Positions 11,001 through 18,800 of a stretch of 64,000 nt of DNA are shown here, one piece after another. This DNA is from Kribbella pratensis (GTDB taxonomy: Bacteria > Actinomycetota > Actinomycetes > Propionibacteriales > Kribbellaceae). Below the pieces are notes generated by a model that had not been told where the DNA came from, searched no databases, and saw only the letters and a list, made by a program, of their open reading frames with translations. The position numbers were made by a program, and so were the translations under genes. Location: positions 1,736,758 through 1,800,757 of the forward strand of contig NZ_SODU01000002.1 in NCBI RefSeq assembly GCF_004366075.1, in the 5' to 3' direction. The stretch's first letter is position 1. The number at the start of each line of letters is the position of its first letter.

Positions 11001-11203
11001 CGCCCCGGCTCCACTTCCCACACGACTTCGAGAGTGTCGCCGTACCGGCCGTCCTCGGTGCTCTGCAGCGTCACCAGCGTGCAGGAGTCACCACTGTCGA
11101 CGTCGCCGACGATCCATCGCTGCCCGCGAACCTCAACCAGTGCGCCGATCGCCAGCCCGTCAGGCATGTTCGCAACCTGCGCGGATGCTGTGCCGTTCCC
11201 CAT
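8045..11203 (-). CDS. drmD: DISARM SNF2-family helicase DrmD
   Basis: A 1052-residue SWI2/SNF2-type DEAD ATPase, the class 1-specific DISARM component. Motifs: Walker A LLADDVGLGKTIEAG near residue 145, DEAHH near 257, and the C-terminal SEGIDLQNH near 590 followed by QRIGRVDRYGQ near 620. A C-terminal extension of about 400 residues, rich in charged helices, follows. I chose ATG at 11203 because a GGAGGGG ribosome site lies five bases upstream; an in-frame GTG lies eight codons further up. It is the first gene of the operon; its stop overlaps the drmMI start (ATGA). A promoter with TATGAT and a 17-bp palindrome lies upstream. HepA/RapA-type helicases share these motifs, but the neighbours fix the assignment. 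Confidence 0.85.
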   Translation of the reverse strand: MGNGTASAQVANMPDGLAIGALVEVRGQRWIVGDVDSGDSCTLVTLQSTEDGRYGDTLEVVWEVEPGRRVLPTGSLPEITARRMDPPERLAAFLDAVRWSAVTSADSRLLQAPFRSGVAIEDYQLEPVARAVDAPRVNLLLADDVGLGKTIEAGLVAQELMLRHRARRVMIICPAGLTLKWRDELSEKFGLDFTIVDSDRCADVRRTYGSAANPFHIYPLTIVSLPWLRGPKAQRLLREVVPAEGPSYPRTFDLLVLDEAHHVAPAAPKQRYAVDSQQTKLIRWLAPHFTHRLFLSATPHNGYQESFTALLEILDDQRFARGVEPDRRAIRESVVRRLKRDIVNADGQPRFVERLATAIPVEYPDSEREIHGLLSDFARVRRQRIATRGGRKATDLVTLLLKKRMFSSPAALAHTVGVYIETLETKRGTRRVVADDDVPEWLDEFFEVTATYDDEELAYAEDDAIGRSQSLQPTADNNETSLLRRIESWALAQEARPDAKARELVKYLRAVCRPDGENWTNERVVVFTEYRDTQRWLADILRQEGLGGDRLELLHGGLRTEDRERLRLAFQRDPSEHPVRILLATDAASEGIDLQNHCHRLVNYDIPFNPNKLEQRIGRVDRYGQTEAPDIRHFVGTGWDRAVDSYEADLEFLSRVANKVARMEEDLGAVNSVLADAVQRRMLGQRVDVDVEKVHKPTERDLPAEATSGVREQVRRLRDNIDQTTQALNITANSVKRVVDTALGLARQQPLKWHLDEKALAEGMYDVPPLTGSWQRATTGLTEKLDRPGEEPRQLPITFDGEVARGRDDVVLAHLNHPLVAMSTRLLRAAVSSPEVGLHRVTAVVSDDPALEDVLVGAYSRFVLVGADGVRLHEEVLYAGGWIPQAGRFRRLENLTTLGGLLDRALSEGVEASDVVQARIAERWPSVSDGLLAAIDWRARTRQESLDRQLAQRQEAEEARITASLDQFAATLRDKLAEEDDDGMLITAMDLKSPEELAQYRRDRASWETKLAGINETRERELALVADRYRDTQWHQFPVAVVFVVPRQEAIR

Positions 11204-11317
11204 CTCATCCCCTCCGTGTCGCCCCACCCCGAGACGTCAACTGCCCGCAGTCTTCCAGGCGATCGTCACGCTGTGCACCCGGGTGCGCTCTGGTGTGCTC
11301 CGGTTGTTACAAGGGCG

Positions 11318-11346
11318 ATCATACGTGTAGAAGCTGTGCGAGAAAA
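11318..11346 (-). promoter_or_regulatory. Likely DISARM operon promoter
   Basis: On the minus strand a -10 hexamer TATGAT (11318-11323) is preceded, after 17 bases, by TTTTCT (11341-11346) as a weak -35. The predicted start of transcription is near 11311, leaving an untranslated leader of about 108 bases before drmD. The -10 is good; the -35 is poor, which would fit a promoter needing an activator. Confidence 0.45.
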
Positions 11347-11350
11347 CTCT

Positions 11351-11367
11351 TGTGAACTCAGTTCACA
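11351..11367. promoter_or_regulatory. 17-bp perfect palindromic operator upstream of drmD
   Basis: TGTGAACT-C-AGTTCACA is a perfect inverted repeat with eight-base arms and a one-base centre. It sits immediately upstream of the proposed drmD -35 element, the usual place for an activator, and about 133 bases before the plus-strand gene at 11500. Which regulator binds is unknown; no regulator gene lies next to it. Confidence 0.55.
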
Positions 11368-11499
11368 TATGTCAGACTTGTGACCGCTTGGGGGGAGGCG
11401 GGGCAGGTCGGCGTACGGGGAGGCGTCGGCCTGGCCCCGAAATCGGCTCTTCGTCATGACGGCATTCGCCGTACATCACAAACCTGTTGGGGGATAGCT

Positions 11500-11985
11500 A
11501 TGTCTGAGGAGTATTCGGCCCAGAAGTACCCGGGTCAGCCGGTGGTAAGGAAGCGCAGGAAATGGCCGATGGTTCTCGGCGTTCTCGGCGTGCTGTTCGT
11601 CGTCGTCGCGGGCGGATGTGCCGCTCTCCTCGGTTCGGTCGACACCGAGGTCGACAAGAGCGTCAAGGAGCAGGAGGCCCGCAACGCGCCGCGACCGGTC
11701 ACTGTCGGCAAGGCGTTCTCGATCGGCAAGCACGAGACCCTGGCCGGCTGGGCGATCGTGAACAACGCTGGAATGTTCAGCGTCACTGGCAAGGTCCGCA
11801 ACATCAGCGAGTCGACGTCGACCGCCTTCGTGCACGTGAAGATCCTCGCGGCTAACGGCGAGGTGCTCGGCAACATCCAGTGCAACAGCAGCGACCTCGA
11901 GCCGGGCCAAACCCAAGCCCTGAACTGCATCCCCGACGGGAAGTTCGGCGCGTTCCAGAAGGTCACGGCCGAAGCAACCTTCTGA
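11500..11985 (+). CDS. Membrane-anchored extracellular protein, unknown function
   Basis: A 161-residue protein. The N-terminus is a short hydrophilic segment, then a basic stretch (VRKRRKWP), then one membrane helix (about residues 25-46) ending VVAGGCAAL. The remainder, about residues 70-161, is a beta-rich domain of the FxLYD/DUF4352 kind (WAIVNNAGMFSVTGKVRN, then AFVHVKILAANGEVLG). It contains two Cys that could pair. Such domains are common in actinobacterial cell-envelope proteins and have no known enzymatic role. The ATG follows GGGGGA by six bases. It lies between two defence operons, transcribed away from DISARM. I infer no link to defence; it may be ordinary envelope cargo. Confidence 0.7.
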   Translation: MSEEYSAQKYPGQPVVRKRRKWPMVLGVLGVLFVVVAGGCAALLGSVDTEVDKSVKEQEARNAPRPVTVGKAFSIGKHETLAGWAIVNNAGMFSVTGKVRNISESTSTAFVHVKILAANGEVLGNIQCNSSDLEPGQTQALNCIPDGKFGAFQKVTAEATF

Positions 11986-12031
11986 GTAGACATCAACAGG
12001 CGTGGCCGGTTTGGCCGACGCAGGAGGAACC

Positions 12032-12280
12032 ATGAACGGCAACAGTCATCGAGTCCGAGTTCAACTGCAGTGCCGTGACCACTCGCACGAGTTGTGCGTC
12101 ACTGTCGGTCGCGGCGTGCCACCCTCTCTGCGGTGCGAGGCGGGACAAGAGCCCGGCTATCGGAACGGCGGCGGGGGAGGGTGCAGCGTCCCCCGAGACC
12201 TCGTCGAGCAGGTGAGCCGCCAGCTGCGAGATTCATTGCAGGAATGCGTCCGGCGCGGCTACGTCCTGATCAGGAACTGA
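12032..12280 (+). CDS. Small Cys/His protein, unknown function
   Basis: An 82-residue soluble protein starting at an ATG preceded by a strong AGGAGGA site (12022-12028). It has C-x-D-H-x-H-x-x-x-C in its first 30 residues (LQCRDHSHELCV) and two more Cys at RCEAG and GGCSV, a possible small metal-binding fold. A glycine run (RNGGGGGC) separates it from an amphipathic C-terminal helix. I do not recognise a named family, though similar short proteins with this Cys pattern occur in actinomycetes. It is 46 bases after the preceding gene and may share its transcript. A palindrome 20 bases after its stop probably belongs to the next operon. Confidence 0.6.
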   Translation: MNGNSHRVRVQLQCRDHSHELCVTVGRGVPPSLRCEAGQEPGYRNGGGGGCSVPRDLVEQVSRQLRDSLQECVRRGYVLIRN

Positions 12281-12299
12281 CCAGCGCGACCGCGCTCGG

Positions 12300-12320
12300 T
12301 GTAACGGTGCACGCGTTACA
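12300..12320. promoter_or_regulatory. Palindromic operator upstream of the helicase defence operon
   Basis: TGTAACG, a seven-base spacer and CGTTACA form a perfect inverted repeat. It is 165 bases before the first gene of the 12486-22214 operon and just after the small gene ending at 12280. I could not read a convincing -10/-35 pair nearby. The remaining bases to 12485 show nothing else I can name. Confidence 0.45.
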
Positions 12321-12485
12321 GCGATGATGAGTGCATGGCGCGCGGATCGGGCAGCACGGTTGGCGCGTGAGTGTCAGGCCGGTGACGGCTGGCGAATGCT
12401 CGGAACCGTGACGCATCGGTGACGTGGCCAGGGGGCTGGGGACTTTGCTGCTGTCGGGCGGGAGTGTTTGGGGGATGTTGTGGGA

Positions 12486-15400
12486 ATGGAGATGCCGCGG
12501 ACTGTAACCCGCACGGAGTTGTTGGATATCCGCGAAGGTGATTGGCGCCGGCGCGTCGAAGTCGTGTCCCTAGCTGCTGAGGTTTTCGACCAGATCGATC
12601 GCGCCTATCGCGAGCAAGCGCTGGTTGCCCTCGGTCATCTGTACAGACGCCAAGCTGGTACCGCCGAGAGGGTGCGGCTACTTCGCCGGTGGCCGTCCGT
12701 CTTTGTGCTGACGATGGCTGGCGTCGCAGCCGATCACTACGAGCGCGGCACCTTCTGGCCGAAGTTGGCGTCCCTTCTGGGAGTCGGCAACGAGCAGGTG
12801 TTCCACAGCGAGTGGGGGGAGGCGTTCCTCGCCAATCTGCGGCGTCTGCGGCTGCCAACCTTCGATGAGGGCGACGGTGAGGCTGGGTCCAAGTACGTCG
12901 GCCGCATCCTGATCCATGCCGGGATGCCTACGTACTGCCTCGGCGACTTCTTCAAGATCCTGACCTACAAGCGTAGCGTCGTCGCGGGCCTGACTGCCGA
13001 AGCCTTCGTGTCCTGGGCGGCTACTAGAGCCGCAGGTGTTGGTTTTCAGAACGTCGATGTGCCGGTTCAGCGGTTCCTTCGCTACGGCCGAGAGTTCGCA
13101 GTCGATGTCGCCGACCGGGCATTTGACCTCGTCGACGCCGTTGCGGCGGGCGGTGCGGGTGAGGACGTTCCGCTGCCGCAGAGATACCGCGTCGCTGCCC
13201 GCAGATTCCACCAGGAGCGTGGGATCACACCTCTTCGGAGCAGTGGCGCGGTGCCGGTCAACGGTGATGTTCAGCCGCGGCTGGTCGTGGACCCGTTCGA
13301 CCAGGGTGTCCTGTTGCGCCTTCCGCCGGTCGGTGACGCTCCGGACGGACAGGCCGTGTGGCTGGTAGACCTGGATAACGAGACCAGGAGAGTTCCGACG
13401 CAAGCGCTGTGGCCAGGCTCGAGCGAGCTGGCGCCAGCGACGGACGTCGCTATCGATTCACCTGTGCGGTCGGCGTCTGTCGCGCTCGCCGGGCATGACG
13501 ATCTGCGGGTCGTTCTCCCCGTGGTCGATGACAACGACCCGATGCTTGCGTTCGGGGAAGACGGAGTGCTTCTCCCGCCAGGGCTTCCAGTGCCTGCCCG
13601 GCCGACGTGGCTGCTCTTTCCTGGCGAGCCAAGTTCGCTCGAGGTCGCCGGGGAAGCGGTCCAGCTCTCGGAGAGTCCACTGCCGCCCGGCTGGGTCGGT
13701 TGGTGCCTCCTGCAGCTGGATCTCCGGCTCGTGAGCAGACTGTCCGTGGGAAGCAGCAACCGCGTTGTCCGTGATCGGGCATCGGCCCGTATCGAGACAG
13801 CAGCACCATTGCGCGGGGTGCGAACCTCTACCGGTCAGGCGATCGTGCCGTCGATTCCTCTTATTCAGCTCCCTGAACAGCTCGAAGGCGCCGAATGGGA
13901 GGTTGAGCTCCTGGATGCGACCGGACGTCATGTCGCGCGCTGGAAATCCACGGACGGTGGCGCTGCCGGTCCCGACTCCATCTGGGACGTCATGCCACGA
14001 CCTGTCGTCGGGACGTTCACTGTCCGAGTCCGCGGACCATGGGGACGTGGAGCCACAAGGACAGTGACGGTGATGGAAGGCCTCAGCGTAGCCTTTAACC
14101 CGCCGTGGCGCCGATTCACTGCGTCCGGTTTGCAGCCCTGTGGTGCGCGGCTGGCAATGCCGTCCGGCGCCGACGCCACCTGCACGCCGATCGAGCTCGC
14201 CGAGCACCAGCGGGAGCGCTACGTCCGCGTCGGTACTCGCGACGAATCCCGAACGCTCGTCGTGACTCCTCCCCACATGTCTGTCTCGTATCAATCGGCG
14301 GAGAACACCACCAATCCGTCAATTCGTCCGCTGAGGCTCTCCCGAGAGGAGATCATCGAGCAGCCAGGCATCCTGATTCTGAACCTGGATGCTGATGCAG
14401 AGCCGAAACTGCACGTCATCACCTCTGCGGGTAGCCTCCAGGTCGTTGAGCCAGTCTTCGGCCGGGCCGGCGTGTTCCACTTCAAGCTCACGCGGATCGT
14501 GGACACCCTCACCGCGAACCCGCAGGCAAAGTTGGCGCTGACCGATGATGGCAATCTGGTCGTAGCGACGATCCGCCCCAGGCAACTCTTCAGTCGCATA
14601 ACCGTGAATGACGGTGTCCTTGAGCTCGCTGACTGTGTCGACGTCGAGGGCCTGAAGGCACTCGTCTACGCCACCCGCGCGCCGTGGCGAGCGCCGGCAA
14701 TAGTCCCAGTGAGCGACGGACGAGTTCCCTTGCCGGAGTGGTTGGTCGATGGTGGTCCGCTCCGTGTCCTGGCCCGTGTCGACGATCCCTGGGCACCGCT
14801 ACCCGTACCCGCGTGGCCCGAGGGACCGCAGGTCACCTTCGTGGAAGCCGACGGCTATGTCCTCGACGACAACGCCGAGGCAACGGCGCTGTCGGCCTAC
14901 CTCGCGGGCCTTCGAGAGTTCCCGTCGTCCATCCAGGATTTCACCCGCCTGTGGTCTGTTCGCGGTCTGCTGGTCCAGCTCGGAGTGGGATCTCGGATCG
15001 ACGACATCGCTCATGCGATCGACGTGGCGGTGCACAGCAGCCCGCGTGCGGCTCTTCTTGCGCTGACCAGTTCTCAGGCGCCGAACGACGCTATCCCGAG
15101 CCTTATCGTCCGGGCTCATCTGGCATGGGCGGACCTGAAGGATGCGCACGCTGAGCAGGCGCCGGAATGGTCGATGCGCGGCGCTCTTCCAGCTGCGCTC
15201 CTGTCAGGAGCGGATGCGGAGTGGTCTGCGGACGAGGTAGAGGCCGCGATTGGCGTCTGTGGTGACGCGGTGAGCGAGCTGCTCCGGGGGAACGACAGAT
15301 TTGCTACGGCGGGACGCTTGGATGCGGCCGCAGACATTTTCGATCGCGAGCCAGTGCGGCGTGAGGAGTTCGTCCGTCAGGCCGGCTTGATTCCCCAGGG

Positions 15401-15809
15401 CCTGCTGTCGGCAGAGTCTCGGGTGATCGCAGCAATGCAGCTGGTCAAGGAGCGGCGGGACCGGCGTCTGGACTGGTCGGTGAAGAACGCGCACACGATC
15501 CTCCTCGAGTCCGACCGGATGATCAGGATGCTCGGCGACCCAGCCGCCGAGGCTGCCTTCGCCGCTCGACGCCATCTGACCGCGACCGGGGGGTGGCGGG
15601 TCATTCCGTCCATCTCGTTGGGGTTTGCGCTCGCCGCACGACATGCTGCGCGCGGCAACGAGCTCGCCGGAGGCTGGCTCGATCGGCGGTCGCGCGTCTG
15701 GACCGCCTTGGCCACAGTCGTTCCTCAACTGGTCACCATCGATCTGATCGTCGCCGAGCTGCTCACGGCAAGCTCGGTGACCAGCAAGAGTCAGGAGACG
15801 AAGCAGTGA
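12486..15809 (+). CDS. Large protein of unknown fold, DruH-like partner of a DUF1998 helicase
   Basis: A 1107-residue protein. No Walker, nuclease or methyltransferase motif is visible. The N-terminal ~250 residues are helical, with a pattern (FWPKLASLLGV, then KYVGRILIHAGMP, then YCLGDFFKIL) I associate with large proteins next to DUF1998 helicases. The middle (about 270-800) is rich in short beta segments; the last ~250 residues are helical again. Start: ATG at 12486, ten bases after GGGGGA; a TTG at 12468 and an ATG at 12492 are alternatives. Its stop overlaps the helicase start (GTGA). Size, lack of domains and partner suggest DruH of type III Druantia. That is inference from architecture, not from an alignment. 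Confidence 0.6.
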   Translation: MEMPRTVTRTELLDIREGDWRRRVEVVSLAAEVFDQIDRAYREQALVALGHLYRRQAGTAERVRLLRRWPSVFVLTMAGVAADHYERGTFWPKLASLLGVGNEQVFHSEWGEAFLANLRRLRLPTFDEGDGEAGSKYVGRILIHAGMPTYCLGDFFKILTYKRSVVAGLTAEAFVSWAATRAAGVGFQNVDVPVQRFLRYGREFAVDVADRAFDLVDAVAAGGAGEDVPLPQRYRVAARRFHQERGITPLRSSGAVPVNGDVQPRLVVDPFDQGVLLRLPPVGDAPDGQAVWLVDLDNETRRVPTQALWPGSSELAPATDVAIDSPVRSASVALAGHDDLRVVLPVVDDNDPMLAFGEDGVLLPPGLPVPARPTWLLFPGEPSSLEVAGEAVQLSESPLPPGWVGWCLLQLDLRLVSRLSVGSSNRVVRDRASARIETAAPLRGVRTSTGQAIVPSIPLIQLPEQLEGAEWEVELLDATGRHVARWKSTDGGAAGPDSIWDVMPRPVVGTFTVRVRGPWGRGATRTVTVMEGLSVAFNPPWRRFTASGLQPCGARLAMPSGADATCTPIELAEHQRERYVRVGTRDESRTLVVTPPHMSVSYQSAENTTNPSIRPLRLSREEIIEQPGILILNLDADAEPKLHVITSAGSLQVVEPVFGRAGVFHFKLTRIVDTLTANPQAKLALTDDGNLVVATIRPRQLFSRITVNDGVLELADCVDVEGLKALVYATRAPWRAPAIVPVSDGRVPLPEWLVDGGPLRVLARVDDPWAPLPVPAWPEGPQVTFVEADGYVLDDNAEATALSAYLAGLREFPSSIQDFTRLWSVRGLLVQLGVGSRIDDIAHAIDVAVHSSPRAALLALTSSQAPNDAIPSLIVRAHLAWADLKDAHAEQAPEWSMRGALPAALLSGADAEWSADEVEAAIGVCGDAVSELLRGNDRFATAGRLDAAADIFDREPVRREEFVRQAGLIPQGLLSAESRVIAAMQLVKERRDRRLDWSVKNAHTILLESDRMIRMLGDPAAEAAFAARRHLTATGGWRVIPSISLGFALAARHAARGNELAGGWLDRRSRVWTALATVVPQLVTIDLIVAELLTASSVTSKSQETKQ

Positions 15810-18800
15810 CCACGAGCATCGACGGTATCGCCACGGCTGACGAGATCAAAGGCACCTACCGGCGGTACCTGCAGTCCCTTCTGGCCGTACGCGATGCGAA
15901 GATTGGTGCCGCATTGCGAACGGCGATCGATCAGACGCCGATGCTCGACAAGGGACCGTACCTGGAGGCGACTCCGCCGTACGCTCCAGGCGTGTCCGTT
16001 GAGGGGCTCATCAGGGCAGGCGTACTCACCCCTGGCTTTGCCGATCTGGCCAGCGAAGCGCTGCCTCTCGACCGCGCCCTCTACATGCACCAGGAGCAGG
16101 CCATCCGGAAGACGGCCGACGGCCGTAATGTCGTTGTTGCCACCGGCACTGGCTCTGGCAAGACGGAGTCCTTCCTCGTGCCCATCCTGGACAGCCTGGT
16201 ACGCGAGCAGGAGCGGGGCGAATTGGGTCCTGGCGTCCGGGCACTTCTCCTCTACCCGATGAACGCGCTGGCCAACGATCAGATGAAGCGCCTCCGGCAG
16301 CTGTTGGCGGGATATCCCGCGATCACGTTCGGTCGGTACACCGGCGACACCGAGAACGATGCGCAGCGTGCCCGAGAGGCCTTCGGCGAACTCAACATCG
16401 GTGAACCGATGCTCCCGAACGAGCTCTTGAGCCGGCAGGAGATGCGTGCCACGCCACCACATCTGCTGCTCACGAACTTTGCGATGCTTGAATACTTGCT
16501 CCTCCGACCCCTCGACATGGACCTCTTCGCGACCGGAGACGACTCCAGGTGGAGATTCATCGTCGTCGACGAGGCTCACGTGTACGACGGAAGCCAGGGA
16601 GCCGAGATCGCGATGCTCCTACGGCGCGTCCGTGACCGAGTCGCCCGTGACAGGCCTATTCAGTGCATCGCTACGTCGGCAACCGTTGGTGGCGACTCTG
16701 ACCCGCAGGAAGTCACGCGGTTCGCATCGAACTTGTTCGGTCAGCCGTTCGAGTGGATCGACGGTGCACCTGACCGCCAGGACCTTGTGACTGCCACGCG
16801 TGTCGATGCGCCGGCCGGGCCGTTCTGGGGCCCGCTCTCAGCACGCGATTACATCGGACTGACCCAATCCGAGGACAGAGACGCTGCTGTGATCGCAGCA
16901 GCCCGTCACGCAGGATGGCAGCCAGCGGACTCTCGCCAGACGACCGCAGCAGATGCGCTGCTACACGAGCAGTCGCTGGCGACACTTCGCAGCGTGCTGG
17001 CCGCCGGTCCGCAAACCTTCGATGAAGCCGCATCCACGATCTTCGGCGCGGGGACTGAAGGTGTCGCCGGATTGGCGGCGATGGTCGAACTTGCCAGTGC
17101 CTTGCGTGCGAAGGACGGCACAGCACCGCTGTCGGCGCGGTACCACCTCTTCCTGCGGGCCACCGAGGGGGCTTTCACTTGCCTGTCGCCCAAGGGGCCG
17201 CACGTCCACCTCGCGCGGCACGACGAATGTCCGGACTGCTCGGCGCCGGTCTTCGAGGTTGGGTCTTGCAAGCGGTGTGGCGCCGTCCATGTCGTAGGTG
17301 CGCTGACCCCAGAGGCCGGCGTTGTCCGTCTCCGCCCACGCAAGGCGGGTAGCAAAGACACGTGGATGGTGCTCGGTGAGCAGCAAGCACTGACTGACGA
17401 CGACGAAGACGCCGTCGCCGACGATGGCGTAGATGTCACAGCTGATGACGCCATGTTGTGTACTGCTTGTGGCAATATCGAGAAGCCGGGTACAGCGGTA
17501 TGTCACGCCTGCGCATCGAGCGGGCTCCGGGCAGTACGGCGACTCAAGCAGCGTGGCGAGGACATCGCTGGCTGTTTGGTCTGCGGAGCGCGTGGTTCGG
17601 GCACCGTTCGCGTTTTCGAGACAGGTTCAGACGCTAGCGGCGCGGTCATCACAACATCGCTCTACCAGAAGCTTCCGCCGAGCGCCGATCTGAATGAGGG
17701 GCAACGGCCTGGCGAGGGCCGGAAGCTGCTGGCCTTCAGTGACAGTCGCCAGGCTGCGGCCTACTTCGCGCCGTACCTCGAAGACTCCTACGCTCGTCTG
17801 CAACGCCGACGCCTCATCACGCAGGGTCTGGCGGCGGCACGCGCTGACGAGGAACCTGTGGCACCAGACGACGTCGTGTTCACGACTCGCGCTGCTGCGT
17901 CGGCCGTCAAGCACTTCCATGGTGGTATGACCGCTCAGCAGCAAGCTCGCGCCATCGCTCCCTGGGTGATGGCCGAGGTACTTGCGACGGATGACAGACA
18001 GTCACTCGAAGGCCTTGGGCTGATGCGCGTTGCCCTCTACCGGGACCCGAGTTGGCAAGCACCGAGCCCGTTGACTGACCTGGGACTGACCGAGGACGAG
18101 ACATGGGCCTTCATCCAGGAACTCATGAGGTCGGTGCGACAGCAGAGCGCAGTCACCATGCCGGACGAAGTACCCGCCAACCACGAGATCTTCGCGCCAC
18201 GGCTGGGACCCATTCGGCTCCGGCTTTCGGGTCCAGAGGCTGTCCGCAAGGTGCTATCGTGGCTGCCAGGCAAGGGAACCAACCGTCGCGTCGATTACGC
18301 ACGGCGTGTACTGGACTCCCTCGGCGTCGACGCCGATGCGCTCAAGCTGCTGAACGGTATATGGAACTTCCTGACCGCAGCACACACGCCGATTGACTGG
18401 CTCAAGCCGGCCACCGAGCGCGGCCTCGGGGTTGTCCATCAGATTGACCACGAGCGCCTGCGGCTCAGCTGGGTCACCGATGCCAACCCGGTTTATCAAT
18501 GCGACGTATGCAGACGTACGGCGCCGTTCTCGGTGCGCGGCGTCTGCCCAGCTATCGGATGCGAGGGAACGCTCGAGAAGTTCGTGCCACCGGTGCAGGA
18601 CGAGGACCACTACAGGTCGATATACCGGTCAATGCACGCCGTCTCTCTCAAGGCAATGGAGCATACCGCGCAATGGGCGAACACCGAAGCTGCCGCGATT
18701 CAGCAGAAGTTCATTCGTGGCGAGGTCAACACGTTGTCGTGCTCGACAACCTTCGAGCTGGGGGTTGATGTCGGTGACCTCCAAGCCGTCTTCTTGCGGA

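Noticed and set aside
15593..15805. Upstream extension of the DUF1998 helicase to 15593
   Set aside because: It would overlap the preceding gene by over 200 bases; the GTG at 15806 makes the usual four-base overlap and begins the homologous-looking part.
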